A stretch of 64,000 nucleotides of DNA from Rhodococcus jostii RHA1 (GTDB lineage Bacteria; Actinomycetota; Actinomycetes; Mycobacteriales; Mycobacteriaceae), in contig NC_008268.1 of the NCBI RefSeq assembly GCF_000014565.1, positions 1 to 64,000 of the forward strand, written 5' to 3'. Made by a program: the position numbers and the translations under genes. The first letter of the stretch is position 1, and every line of letters starts with the position of its first letter. Below are positions 27,831-36,743 of this stretch, piece after piece. The notes under the pieces were generated by a model that had not been told where the DNA came from, did not search any database, and saw nothing but the letters and a program-made list of their open reading frames with translations.

Positions 27831-27847
27831 GTGACCTTCTCCCCTAC
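27831..27847 (+). promoter_or_regulatory. DosR-like box
   Basis: GTGACCTTCTCCCCTAC, 75 bases before the Usp start at 27,922. The same 15-mer GACCTTCTCCCCTAC occurs before the paralogue at 56,936. Confidence 0.65.
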
Positions 27848-27921
27848 GGGTGTCATTCGGGGGCGGCAACGATGAAGGTCGAGGCAGAAATTCGGCACCA
27901 GCAACCCGGCAGGAGTGCACC

Positions 27922-28803
27922 ATGTCCGGCCATCGCCCGATCGTTGTGGGGATCGACGGCTCACCATCGTCGTTGCAGGCGGTTTCGTGGGCGGCCCGAG
28001 AAGCCGCGCTCCGCAGCTCGCCCCTCTCGCTGATCACGACGATGTTCGTTCCCGGGAGATACGGCGTCCCGATCGGTGTGCCCGCCAGCTTCTTCCAGGA
28101 CGAGGAGCGCGACGGTAAGGAGAGGTTGGAACGGGCGGCGCAGACCGCCCGTGCCGCAGTGCCCGGACACGACATCGAGATCGACACCACCGTCTGCACC
28201 GGCACGCCGGCAGGTGAACTTCTCGACCGCTCGGCGGATGCCTCGATGCTCGTCGTCGGTGCGAATAGACGGGGAATCGTCGACCGTGCCGTCCTGGGAT
28301 CGGTCAGTTCGGCGGTTGCCACCCACGCCTCATGCCCGGTCGCCGTGATTCGCGGTGAACCTGATCGCGATATCAACGACATCCCCGGACCGATTGTCGT
28401 CGGTGTCGACGGATCACAGCACAGTGAACCGGCCATCTCGACGGCCTTCGAGGAAGCAGGTCTGCGGCAATCGGAGCTCGTTGCCGTTCACGCATGGTCC
28501 GACATCGTTCTGCAGCTCTCCCCGGACGGAGGCAGCGAAGCAGAGTGGCTGCGGGATGCGGCCAACGAAACGGCCCTGTTGTCCGAGAATCTCGCCGGTC
28601 GTGCGGAGAACTATCCGGATGTGAAGGTACGCACCCTCGTTGTCAGGGATCGCCCCACCCGGCACCTGCGTGAGCAGGCCGAGAACGCGCAGCTTCTCGT
28701 GGTGGGGAGCCGGGGACGGGGCGGGTTTTCCAGCATGCTTCTGGGGTCGACCAGCAGGGCGTTGATGCATTCGGTCGTCTGCCCACTCCTGATCGTTCGC
28801 TAG
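27922..28803 (+). CDS. Universal stress protein, two Usp domains
   Basis: Two tandem UspA folds of about 145 residues each. Domain 1 begins PIVVGIDGSPSSLQAVSWAA, domain 2 PIVVGVDGSQHSEPAIST. The second ATP-binding loop is complete (VVGSRGRGGFSSMLLGSTS, pattern G-2x-G-9x-G-S/T), so ATP binding is likely in domain 2; domain 1 has the looser VVGANRRGIVDRAVLGS. In mycobacteria such proteins (Rv2623, Rv2005c) are DosR targets and restrain growth in hypoxia. The start ATG at 27,922 is set by GGAG six bases upstream. A DosR-like box lies 75 bases upstream. It is a close paralogue of the protein at 56,936. Confidence 0.92.
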   Translation: MSGHRPIVVGIDGSPSSLQAVSWAAREAALRSSPLSLITTMFVPGRYGVPIGVPASFFQDEERDGKERLERAAQTARAAVPGHDIEIDTTVCTGTPAGELLDRSADASMLVVGANRRGIVDRAVLGSVSSAVATHASCPVAVIRGEPDRDINDIPGPIVVGVDGSQHSEPAISTAFEEAGLRQSELVAVHAWSDIVLQLSPDGGSEAEWLRDAANETALLSENLAGRAENYPDVKVRTLVVRDRPTRHLREQAENAQLLVVGSRGRGGFSSMLLGSTSRALMHSVVCPLLIVR

Positions 28804-28826
28804 ACGGTGCTCAGGAGAGATGTGTC

Positions 28827-29423
28827 GTGCACAGCCCCGGCCCCGGATCGACCCTGATCGAAGCGCAGCTGCCGAGGTACGAACAACGCATCCTGCGTAC
28901 GCAGGCCGTACGTGCGTCGGCGCCCGCAACCTTCGCCGCCATTCGCCGCGTCGACTTCTTCCGGTCGCCGGTGGTCGCGTTGCCGAACCGGGCCCGAATT
29001 GCGATCGACACCGTCCGCCCGCGTCGGGGCGGCGCACCTATCCAGCGGAGTCGGTCCGAATTCCGATTCGACCGGTTGCTCGAACCCGACGGCGGGTTCC
29101 ACCTCCTCGCGGAGAAGCCTGGTCACGCAATGGTTCTCGGGTTCATCGGGCGCTGGTGGGAGCGGGGCTACGGCCGCGTCGAGTGGTCCCCGGCCGAGTT
29201 CGGCCGCTTCGCCCTTCCCGGATACGGCGTCGGCGCGTGGGGTTTCACAGTTCTCCCGTACGGCGCTCACACGTCTGTCCTGCTCACCGAGGTCCGCGTA
29301 CACGGCACCGACGACACGGCGCGGCGGATGTTCCGCAGGTATTGGACGGTTGTGGGTCCGTTCGTCACGGCGATGGGCGGGCCGATCCTGCGCCTGATCC
29401 GTGACGAGGCAGAGTCTCGCTGA
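28827..29423 (+). CDS. SRPBCC-like hypothetical protein
   Basis: 198 residues starting at GTG 28,827, with AGGAGA upstream and 23 bases after the preceding usp stop, so probably co-transcribed. The pattern ASAPATFAAIRRVDFF, a long central beta region (HAMVLGFIGRWWERGY), WSPAEFGRFALPGYGVGAWG, and TEVRVHGTDDTARRMFRRYW ending in a C-terminal helix resembles START/SRPBCC lipid-binding folds found in actinomycetes. Ligand and role are unknown. Confidence 0.65.
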   Translation: MHSPGPGSTLIEAQLPRYEQRILRTQAVRASAPATFAAIRRVDFFRSPVVALPNRARIAIDTVRPRRGGAPIQRSRSEFRFDRLLEPDGGFHLLAEKPGHAMVLGFIGRWWERGYGRVEWSPAEFGRFALPGYGVGAWGFTVLPYGAHTSVLLTEVRVHGTDDTARRMFRRYWTVVGPFVTAMGGPILRLIRDEAESR

Positions 29424-29438
29424 GTTGCGGCCCTGCTG

Positions 29439-30749
29439 TCACTCGATCGCGGCCCGGAATTGTTCGCGCAGATACGCCGCGAGCTCGCGGATCTCGGGGA
29501 CCACATCGGGATCGACGACGATCGTCACGGTCAGGGTGCCCGCATAGGACAGTGCCGCGAACGCGACGCCGACGTTCCCCGCGGTGACGGTAATCGGGGT
29601 GATGTCCGTGATCGGTGCACCGGCGATGACGAGTTGTCCAGCGGGGCCCGGGAGGTTGGTCAGGAACGAGTTGACGAGTCGCTGACGATCGACGAGCCGG
29701 CGAAACAACCGCACCGCGGCCAGAATCCGGAAGAGTGGTCCGATCAGTGCCGAGGATGTGCCTCGGGTCCGCATCTTCCGGGCGCGGGTGATGCGCGAAA
29801 CAGCGGCGAGCCTTTCCTCGACGCTTCCTTCCAGCGGTACGCGGACGGGCATCACGCCGACCTGGTTCCCCAGATACCCGCTGGTTGTCGTACTCCGGGC
29901 CGAGACGGGGACCGACACCACCAATTCCTGGGGAAACTCCTTCCGCTCATGCAGGAGTGTGGCCAAAGCGCCGGTGACGGCGACCAACAGAACATCGTTG
30001 ACGGTGGCCCCCGACCTCCGCCCCGCTGCCCGGACACGGTCGAGGCCGACGTCGACCGTCGTTACCGTGCGACGGGAACCGGTGGGAACGTTGAGGGAAC
30101 ACCGCGGCGCCCATCCGAGGCGACCACGACCGAGTTCGGCCCAACCATCTCGTATACGAGACACCGTGCGCGGAAGTCGGCGCAGCGTCCGGGTACGGTC
30201 GGCAACGCAGTCGACGAACCGGCCCCGAGGCGGTGCCGCGGTATTGTCGGCCGGCCCAGCCGCGTCCGCGCCGTCCACGACACGCGCGAGCACTGCGAGG
30301 CCACCGATCCCGTCGGCCACGACGTGATGCAGCACCAGCACCAGACCGATGTGACCGCCCGTGAGACCGGTGACGACAACCGCCCGCCACAATGGTCGTG
30401 ACCGGGGCAGCGGCCGGGTCACCGCGTCCACCGCGATTGCCAGCGCAGCGTCACGCTCGCCCGGGCACGGGCACCGTACTCGGGACACATGGGCGTGGAC
30501 GTCGAAATCGGAGTCGTCGACCCAGTACGGCCGCCCCAGGCCCCGCCGTGGCGTGGCCAGGCGCTGTTGCAGGCGCCGAATGCTGGTGAGCCGTCGTGTG
30601 AACGTGGCCTCGACGGTCGCCGCATCCACGTCACCTTCACCGGCAACGAAAAGTATCGCGCCGACGTTCATGGGTACCGGTCCGACGTCCGAGACGAGCG
30701 TGATCAGGTCGCCCGAGCCGAGTTGCTCGTGACGGTCGTCGGACATCAT
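29439..30749 (-). CDS. WS/DGAT acyltransferase
   Basis: 436 residues with the catalytic HHVVADG at 141-147, PYWVDDSDFDVHAHV at about 74-88, PLPRSRPLWRAVVV at about 113-126, the LGNQVGVMPVRVPL segment and the C-terminal FLTNLPGPAGQLVIAG. It catalyses the last acylation step of triacylglycerol or wax ester synthesis. Its start overlaps the stop of the upstream paralogue (ATGA), so the two are translationally coupled. The N-terminal region is shorter than usual: the common LDA.F opening is replaced by LGSGDLITLVSDVG. Acyl specificity cannot be told. Confidence 0.9.
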   Translation of the reverse strand: MMSDDRHEQLGSGDLITLVSDVGPVPMNVGAILFVAGEGDVDAATVEATFTRRLTSIRRLQQRLATPRRGLGRPYWVDDSDFDVHAHVSRVRCPCPGERDAALAIAVDAVTRPLPRSRPLWRAVVVTGLTGGHIGLVLVLHHVVADGIGGLAVLARVVDGADAAGPADNTAAPPRGRFVDCVADRTRTLRRLPRTVSRIRDGWAELGRGRLGWAPRCSLNVPTGSRRTVTTVDVGLDRVRAAGRRSGATVNDVLLVAVTGALATLLHERKEFPQELVVSVPVSARSTTTSGYLGNQVGVMPVRVPLEGSVEERLAAVSRITRARKMRTRGTSSALIGPLFRILAAVRLFRRLVDRQRLVNSFLTNLPGPAGQLVIAGAPITDITPITVTAGNVGVAFAALSYAGTLTVTIVVDPDVVPEIRELAAYLREQFRAAIE

Positions 30750-32197
30750 TCGGAGGCTGCGGCAGCCGCGCGCGAGGCGGCGAGGAGTGTCAGGACACCG
30801 CGTTCGATCGCGTCGGTGAGGTCGGCGAGGTCGGGTGTGGTGTCGTAGTCCCCGGTGAGACCGAAGGCGAGATGGTCGCTGTAGCTGAGGATCGCGATCC
30901 CGATCCGTAGTCGCAGCGCGATCGGCACGTACGGGAAGATCTCCAGGATCGTGCGGCCCATCACGTGTCGTGTGGCCTTCGGTCCGGGGACGTTGGTTGC
31001 GACGGCGACAACACTGTGCTGAGGGAACCGGGTGGCGAGCCGAACTGCCCAGGCCATCGGCATGAACGGCCCGTACTGGGCGACCGCGGTGAACGCCTTG
31101 CCGCCTTCTGCTTCCTTGCTCGCCTTGTGCGTCGTGAGCCGGTCGTGGACGGCGACCAACTGCGCGACCGGGTCGTCGATGTCGACCGGCAGGAAAGGCA
31201 GCATGAGCGAGACCTGATTGTGGATCGAATGTTCCTCGGTTGCGGAGCGGACGGACACGGGAACGAGTGTGCGGACCGTGTGCGGGTCGGGGTGCTCGCC
31301 CCGTTTCAGGAGCAGCTGCCGCAGTCCTGTGGTGATCGCGGCGAGTGCGACGTCGTTGACGGTGACCCGGTACGTGGCGCAGATTTCGCGGACGTCATGC
31401 ATCCGGACTCGTGCGGCGCAGTAGCGGCGCTGGCGCCCGATCGGTCCGATCAGTGATGTGTCCGTAGAGGAGGTCAGCATCTCGGACAGCAGGTGGGTGA
31501 GGCCGGTTGCGACGCCGATACCGGCGGCTGTCAGCCTGCGCGGAACAGCCAGAGCCGCCGAGACGAGCCGCAGTTGCCGCATCGGGGACAGGAACTCGAT
31601 CGTCGAGCGGATCAGGCCCTCGACGCTCGCGAGGCGTGTGCCGGCGGTTCGTGCCGGCACGGCGTCGGTGTCGGTGTCGGCCTCTGTGGTTCCCGACGCT
31701 TCGGCCACGACTTCGTCGCACATTGCCTCGAACAGTTTCGTTCCGGTGATCCCGTCCGCCATGCAGTGGTGAATCTTGGTCAGTATGGCCCAGCGGTCGC
31801 CGGTGAGGCTTTCGACGACCCAGCATTCCCACAAGGGGCGGTCTCGGTCGAGTCGGTGCGCCATGACCCGGGCGACGAAACCGAACAGGGCCTCCTCCTC
31901 CCCCGGTTCCGGGAGGGCGACCCTCCGCAGGTGATGACCGAGGTCGAAATGCGGATCCGGTGACCACGAGGGTGCGCTGAAGTCGAGTGGGACCGTGTGA
32001 ACCCTGTCTCGGGTGTGCGGGAGTGTCGCGAAACGTGCGGCGACCGTGTCCCGAAATTCGTCTTGCCCGGGAACCGGACCCTCCATGATGGCGAGAGCGC
32101 CGATCGTCAGGCTGGCGTGTGGGTCGGAGTCCTCCGTCTCGAGGAAACCCGCGTCGAGGAAGCTCAAGTTGTCGTCCACTGGCTCCGGCCTCACCAT
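30746..32197 (-). CDS. WS/DGAT acyltransferase (Tgs1-like)
   Basis: 483 residues with the classic LSFLDAGFLETE start, catalytic HHCMADG at 143-149, HFDLGHHLRRVALP, DRDRPLWECWVVE, and C-terminal VPGPKATRHVMG and SYSDHLAFGLTGDYD. In M. tuberculosis the hypoxia-induced Tgs1 (Rv3130c) makes triacylglycerol during dormancy. The gene lies 43 bases after the Rv1733c-like gene and overlaps the next WS/DGAT, forming a three-gene operon whose only visible promoter element is the DosR-like box at 32,893-32,909. Confidence 0.9.
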   Translation of the reverse strand: MVRPEPVDDNLSFLDAGFLETEDSDPHASLTIGALAIMEGPVPGQDEFRDTVAARFATLPHTRDRVHTVPLDFSAPSWSPDPHFDLGHHLRRVALPEPGEEEALFGFVARVMAHRLDRDRPLWECWVVESLTGDRWAILTKIHHCMADGITGTKLFEAMCDEVVAEASGTTEADTDTDAVPARTAGTRLASVEGLIRSTIEFLSPMRQLRLVSAALAVPRRLTAAGIGVATGLTHLLSEMLTSSTDTSLIGPIGRQRRYCAARVRMHDVREICATYRVTVNDVALAAITTGLRQLLLKRGEHPDPHTVRTLVPVSVRSATEEHSIHNQVSLMLPFLPVDIDDPVAQLVAVHDRLTTHKASKEAEGGKAFTAVAQYGPFMPMAWAVRLATRFPQHSVVAVATNVPGPKATRHVMGRTILEIFPYVPIALRLRIGIAILSYSDHLAFGLTGDYDTTPDLADLTDAIERGVLTLLAASRAAAAASE

Positions 32198-32240
32198 TCG
32201 GAAATCGTCGTCGTTTGCCTGTGTTCACCGTGAGCGGGCG

Positions 32241-32840
32241 TCAGCTGACCGGCCACCCTGGTGCCTTTCCGAGGTTTCGCCACTCGCGGTCCCACTGTGA
32301 CATCCGGTATCTCGTTCCTGCCCAGCGAATTCCGATCATCATCGTGAGGCAGATCGTCGTACCCATGGTCCACAACGCGAGTGCGGCGCCCACGGCCTCG
32401 AACGCGTTCTCGGTGCCTGTCTTCGGCGCGGACACGATCTTTCCGGCCGGGTCGATCCAGATGCTGATCGTTTGTCCCGTTTTCGCTTCCGGCGCGGTCT
32501 GTACCAGACCGGTGTGTGTGGTACCGGCAACCGCCCACCGGGCCGGCGCCTGGCCGGTGGCACCCGTCGCCGGGGTGGTATCCGCCAGGTTGACATTTGC
32601 GTCCTCGAGGAGCACTGCCGCGATCTGCTGCCGAGTTGCGCGGTCGGCGCGGGATTGGTCGTCGAGGCGGGTGCGGGTCGCGGTTCCGAAGGCGGCGGCG
32701 AGGGGGACCAAGCTCAGCACCACTGCGACGACGAGGAGGAAGACCGAGGATTCGAGGCGACAACTTCCCCGCATCAGTCGGTTCCCGCTCCACGGCCCCA
32801 ATCGCCACATCCGCGCTACCAGTGTCTGTTCCCCGATCAT
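32241..32840 (-). CDS. Rv1733c-like two-helix membrane protein
   Basis: 199 residues from ATG 32,840, chosen for AGGAGG seven bases upstream over an in-frame start at 32,948. Features: MWRLGPWSGNRLMRGSCRLE, a membrane helix (SVFLLVVAVVLSLVPLAAAF), an extracytoplasmic domain of about 90 residues with ISIWIDPAGKIV, a second helix (VGAALALWTMGTTICLTMMI), and a terminal YRMSQWDREWRNLG...PGWPVS. This is the Rv1733c family, a DosR-induced mycobacterial protein of unknown biochemical role. A paralogue with the same end motif lies at 53,107-53,709. First gene of the operon with two WS/DGAT genes. Confidence 0.85.
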   Translation of the reverse strand: MIGEQTLVARMWRLGPWSGNRLMRGSCRLESSVFLLVVAVVLSLVPLAAAFGTATRTRLDDQSRADRATRQQIAAVLLEDANVNLADTTPATGATGQAPARWAVAGTTHTGLVQTAPEAKTGQTISIWIDPAGKIVSAPKTGTENAFEAVGAALALWTMGTTICLTMMIGIRWAGTRYRMSQWDREWRNLGKAPGWPVS

Positions 32841-32892
32841 GACGACCTCCTGCGATTGCTCCTTCGAGTGTCGCGCCGGAGCAGGTGCCGAT

Positions 32893-32909
32893 GTAGGGCC
32901 CAAGGTCAT
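32893..32909 (-). promoter_or_regulatory. DosR-like box
   Basis: On the minus strand ATGACCTTGGGCCCTAC, 53 bases before the start at 32,840. It overlaps the stop codon region of the upstream usp gene. Confidence 0.65.
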
Positions 32910-33760
32910 CGCCCTGGTCGGATCGGTCCGGCTATCAGAAGGGGACACGGAGTGATGTGTACCAGCGCTGCGCTGGTCGAGCCGAGAGTCATCCCGGGGA
33001 AGCCGCCCCGCCCGCGGCTGCCGACGACGATCATCTGGGCCTCGTCGGCCATCTCGAGGAGATGGCGGACGGGACGGTCGCGAACGAGAGTTCGGCGCAC
33101 CGAGACGTCGGGGAACCGTTCACACCATTCGGCGACCGCGGCGTCCAGCACCGACCGCTCCGCGGTCTGCTCCACGCCGACCGGAAGTATCGACAGGTCC
33201 TGGTCGGACCACGCGTGCAGCGCGATCAGTTCCGCGTTGTGGAGGGAACACTCCTCGAACGCCAGTCCGACGGCCCGTGCACTGCTCGGAGATCCGTCGA
33301 TGCCGACGACGACGGGTCCCGTGCCGTCCGCGACTCTCGACCAACCGTCGATCACTGCGACCGGGCACTGGGCATGACGCACCACGGCCGAAGTCACGGA
33401 GCCGATCAGCCCGTCGGTGAACTCCCCGAGTCCGCGCCTGCCGAGGACGACCATTTCTGCGCCGGCGGATCGGTCGACGAGTGATCCCGGGGCGTTCTGA
33501 TGTGACACCTCCGCCCGAATGTCGAGGTCCGCGTCTGCGGACCCAGCTCGGGCGGTCTCGCGTGCCTCGGCAACGTTCCGCTCGGCTCGGGCGTGGAGCG
33601 TTTCGGCGAGTCGAGGCCCATCTTCCGTACCGCGGTACGTGATGCAGGACAACAACAGTAGCGGCGCCCTGCGCACTGTCGCCTCACGTGCGGCCCACCG
33701 CACCGCATCCAGCGCCGGCCCGGATCCGTCCACTCCCACAACGATCGCCGGATCGACCAT
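32906..33760 (-). CDS. Universal stress protein, two Usp domains
   Basis: 284 residues. Domain 1: AIVVGVDGSGPALDAVRWAA, with VVLGRRGLGEFTDGLIGS as the phosphate loop. Domain 2: PVVVGIDGSPSSARAVGLAF and VVGSRGRGGFPGMTLGSTS. The start ATG at 33,760 has GGAGG five bases upstream. It follows the nitroreductase gene by 50 bases in the same direction, so both are probably read from the DosR-like box at 34,918. ATP binding is likely in domain 2. Confidence 0.92.
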   Translation of the reverse strand: MVDPAIVVGVDGSGPALDAVRWAAREATVRRAPLLLLSCITYRGTEDGPRLAETLHARAERNVAEARETARAGSADADLDIRAEVSHQNAPGSLVDRSAGAEMVVLGRRGLGEFTDGLIGSVTSAVVRHAQCPVAVIDGWSRVADGTGPVVVGIDGSPSSARAVGLAFEECSLHNAELIALHAWSDQDLSILPVGVEQTAERSVLDAAVAEWCERFPDVSVRRTLVRDRPVRHLLEMADEAQMIVVGSRGRGGFPGMTLGSTSAALVHITPCPLLIAGPIRPGR

Positions 33761-33809
33761 GGTGACCTCCTCATCACTTCCCGTTGACGAGCGGGTGAGT
33801 CGGCATGCC

Positions 33810-34826
33810 CTACTCCCCCGGCAGGTGGCCCGGAGCCGGCCGCTCTCGCACCAGAACTTCCGACAACGGGCGTCTGGGTGTGGTCGAGGGTTCCCCCACG
33901 CCGGTGCCCGCTCCCACCCTGATCAGAACCTGCGGCATTCCCTCCCCGGAAGACAGCTCTCGAAGCAGTGTCCGCGTCACGGCGCGTTCGGTCAGATGGG
34001 TGACGGGGCAGGTACCGAGTCCGCGGTCGGTGCATGCGAGCAGGACGGCGGAGAGCACTTCGCCGCTCCGTAACCAATCGAGTCGCGAATCCGCGGACGT
34101 GGAGAGCAGGAGGATCGCGGCTCGATCTTCCGATGGGCCGCCGTCGGGTGTGCTCGCGCGGCCGGGTGGAAACTCGCGGGAGAGGTGCACCGAGTGCTGT
34201 TGCCGGTCGGACGGGCGAGCCTGCTCCGGCACACCGTCGGGGAACAGCCCGCGCCCCGACCACCACCGGAGTTCGGCTTGGTAGGTGGGGTCGTCGTGCC
34301 GTAGACCGGTCATTCGGCGTGATGCTTCCTCGAGTGCGGGGCGGCTTCGCTGCCCCAGGTCTTCGAGTTCGACGCCTGTACCTGCGGTGATTCGCACCAA
34401 CTGCTCGAGTGTGTCCGCCCACGCGGGCGGCGGGTCCATGGGCAGTCGTTCGGTTCGCCTCCGTCCGATCGCCACCGCCATTCGGGCGACGAAATCTGTC
34501 GGTGCCGGAGCCGGGATGAAGTTTATCGTCGACAGAAGTTGCCGGTCGGAAGAATGCGGCAGCCGTTCGATCACAAGACGCCAATGATTGGCCGTGAAGG
34601 CGTACTCGAGGTGATTCAAGGCCGCACCACAGGAGATCACCATTTGGCGTCCGAAGCCATCGGTGGCGGGCAGCAGCCGGTCGGGGTCGCTGTACAGCCG
34701 CAGGGCAGTGCCCATCACCCAACGCCACGGTTGGCTGTTGTGCAGTGACGGCGCGCGGCACGCCAGCGCGACAGCTGATTCGACGGTACGTCGGTCGGGG
34801 ACCGTGGGGACCGCGCGCGTGTTCAC
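33810..34826 (-). CDS. Acg/Rv3131-family nitroreductase-like protein
   Basis: 338 residues with the family hallmarks CRAPSLHNSQPWRW near residue 24, an RLLPATDGFGRQMVISCGAAL segment with N-H-L-E, an IGRRRTERLP loop, and the C-terminal LSAVLLACTDRGLGTCPVTHL. Acg (Rv2032) and Rv3131 are DosR-regulated flavin-binding proteins with a nitroreductase fold whose mycobacterial members may sequester FMN rather than reduce nitro groups. The DosR-like box lies 92 bases upstream. A second copy is encoded at 37,832. Confidence 0.88.
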   Translation of the reverse strand: MNTRAVPTVPDRRTVESAVALACRAPSLHNSQPWRWVMGTALRLYSDPDRLLPATDGFGRQMVISCGAALNHLEYAFTANHWRLVIERLPHSSDRQLLSTINFIPAPAPTDFVARMAVAIGRRRTERLPMDPPPAWADTLEQLVRITAGTGVELEDLGQRSRPALEEASRRMTGLRHDDPTYQAELRWWSGRGLFPDGVPEQARPSDRQQHSVHLSREFPPGRASTPDGGPSEDRAAILLLSTSADSRLDWLRSGEVLSAVLLACTDRGLGTCPVTHLTERAVTRTLLRELSSGEGMPQVLIRVGAGTGVGEPSTTPRRPLSEVLVRERPAPGHLPGE

Positions 34827-34917
34827 GGCGTGTCCATGGGTGTGGTGGGTGCTCCGCCGGTCATCGGGTCTCCTGCGTTGTCCTGGATTCGAGTGTTGTG
34901 CTCACGGCTCGACGACT

Positions 34918-34934
34918 CTAGGGCCGTAGGTCAT
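34918..34934 (-). promoter_or_regulatory. DosR-like box
   Basis: Minus strand ATGACCTACGGCCCTAG, 92 bases before the nitroreductase start at 34,826. Confidence 0.65.
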
Positions 34935-35001
34935 CGACACCGCCCGGAGCAGGGTTGCACCATCTGGCCGGCACATCGGGGTGTAGCCGTGGGCGTGGAA
35001 G

Positions 35002-35940
35002 TCAGCGATGTCCACGGTCGCCGAACTCCACGGCCTGATCAGGGACTGTGCCGGTGTCACGCTGAACTTTGCTGATCATGACCGGGCACCGAGCCCGGTG
35101 CAGCACGTCCTGACTCGTCGACCCGAGGACCGCACGGCCGAGTGCGCCGTGCCCATGGTTTCCGACGACGAGAAGCTGAGCGTCCACACACCAGCGGAGC
35201 AAGACTTCGCCAGCTCCACCGGACTCGACGATCTCTCGCACGGCGAGGTCGGGGTATCGATCGGCCAGTCCCGCGAGGCTCTCCGCCAGAACTGCCCGCT
35301 CCCGTGGGCGGGCCGCGGCCCCATCCGGTGCGTTCTCGGCGTCGGGCGGCACACGCGACTTCCACGAGTGCACGGCCACCAGCGGCGCGGCGAATCGCCC
35401 GGCGAAGTCGGCGGCGTCGGCCACCGCGGCGACACTGCACCGGCTGCCGTCCACACCGACGACAACCGCGCGACGGTCGGGAATCGCGTGCTCTTCGGCT
35501 CCCCGCCACACCACGACCGGGCACGGTGAGTGATGGGCGAGTCGCAGCGCCGTAGCGTTCAGATACCCCTCCACGGGGCCCCGTGCCGTCGACCCGATCA
35601 CCACCATCGACGCCGAATCCGCCAACGGCAACAGGACGTCCGCCGCCGTCGACCCGGTAGGTAGCGAACACTCCACGGCGACGGTGTGCCGGTCGCTCCT
35701 GATGTTGCGTACCGCATCGGCCAGGAACCGTTCCCCGGCGATGCGGTCCTCGTCTTCCGACGGAAGTGGCCGGGGTTCCGTGTAGAAGACCGGGGGTGAG
35801 GGCAGCACGTGAATCAGGTGCACGGTTGCTCCCTGCTTGTCCGCGACCGCGGCGGCCCAGCGCGCCGCGCCTCTCGCTGCCACCGAGCCGTCGACTCCGA
35901 CGACGACCGGGGCGAGAGACCGTGTCCTGGCATCGGTCAC
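35002..35940 (-). CDS. Universal stress protein, two Usp domains
   Basis: 312 residues. Domain 1: PVVVGVDGSVAARGAARWAA with VVIGSTARGPVEGYLNATA; domain 2: AVVVGVDGSRCSVAAVADAA with VVGNHGHGALGRAVLGSTS. It begins with GTG at 35,940, two bases after the stop of the ABC permease, so it is the third gene of an operon with the ABC exporter. It is more divergent than the other Usp proteins of the island and has an extended C-terminal tail of about 20 residues. Confidence 0.9.
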   Translation of the reverse strand: MTDARTRSLAPVVVGVDGSVAARGAARWAAAVADKQGATVHLIHVLPSPPVFYTEPRPLPSEDEDRIAGERFLADAVRNIRSDRHTVAVECSLPTGSTAADVLLPLADSASMVVIGSTARGPVEGYLNATALRLAHHSPCPVVVWRGAEEHAIPDRRAVVVGVDGSRCSVAAVADAADFAGRFAAPLVAVHSWKSRVPPDAENAPDGAAARPRERAVLAESLAGLADRYPDLAVREIVESGGAGEVLLRWCVDAQLLVVGNHGHGALGRAVLGSTSQDVLHRARCPVMISKVQRDTGTVPDQAVEFGDRGHR

Positions 35941-35942
35941 GG

Positions 35943-36743
35943 CTATCTCACCACGTCGCGATGAGCGAAACCGACGAGCGCGACTCCGAGCAACACTGCA
36001 ATCGTGAGTGCGGATACGGATGCTGCTGCGAGCGAGAACCCGTGGCGCAACGGATCATGGCCGGCGTACTGATAGAACGGTGAATATCGTTGCCAGGGAG
36101 CCAACCACGACACCACCGGTCCGAGACCGTTGAGCACATACGCCAGTATCGCGATCACGGCCGGAACCGAACGACTGGGTGCGGGGTGGCCGGTGGCGGC
36201 TCCGATCGCGAAGGCGAGTGCACCGAAGACCAGCGCCAGAAGTGCCAGATGCACCATTGCCGCGGCAACGTTTCCCACCGGCAGATCCATGTCGGCGAGT
36301 ATCCCCTCCCCGAGCAGAGCGAGACCCATGACCGCCGACAGCGCCACAGTGCCCGCGGTGAGCGCACCGAACTTCTCCGCAAGGATCCGTCCGCGGCTCA
36401 GGGGCGTGGCGAGCAGCTGATCGAGCGTTCCCCGATCCTCCTCTCCGGCGACCGCCGCCGCACCCGTTCCGACGGCATAGATCAGAAGCAGCAGTGGTCC
36501 CATGAACGACAGCAGTTCGATCTGGATGTATCCGACCGGGGTGGACATGTCGGCACCGGACATTGCGAACAGGGCACGGAATGCCTCCGGCATCTGGTCG
36601 AGGAATTGATTCATCGCCGGCTGGTCGCGAACACTCGGCCAGATCACCACGTACATAGCCACCAGCAGCGCGATCCCGACGACCCATGCGGGGAACGCCC
36701 GGCGTTGGTCGTACAACGTCTTGGTCAGAACGCTACGCAGCAT
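35943..36743 (-). CDS. ABC-2 type exporter permease
   Basis: 266 residues with six hydrophobic segments: FPAWVVGIALLVAMYVVIW, LLSFMGPLLLLIYAVGTGAA, the GTVALSAVMGLALLGEG region, AMVHLALLALVFGALAFAIG, SVPAVIAILAYVLNGLGPVV and ASVSALTIAVLLGVALVGF. The cytoplasmic loop EEDRGTLDQLLATPLSRGRI is the ABC-2 coupling motif. It overlaps the ATPase gene by 11 bases, so the pair forms one transporter. The substrate cannot be predicted. Confidence 0.88.
   Translation of the reverse strand: MLRSVLTKTLYDQRRAFPAWVVGIALLVAMYVVIWPSVRDQPAMNQFLDQMPEAFRALFAMSGADMSTPVGYIQIELLSFMGPLLLLIYAVGTGAAAVAGEEDRGTLDQLLATPLSRGRILAEKFGALTAGTVALSAVMGLALLGEGILADMDLPVGNVAAAMVHLALLALVFGALAFAIGAATGHPAPSRSVPAVIAILAYVLNGLGPVVSWLAPWQRYSPFYQYAGHDPLRHGFSLAAASVSALTIAVLLGVALVGFAHRDVVR

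Noticed and set aside
31395..32228. Long antisense frames over the WS/DGAT, hydrogenase and otsB1 genes
   Set aside because: They are codon-structure shadows of well-supported genes on the opposite or same strand and show no protein family.
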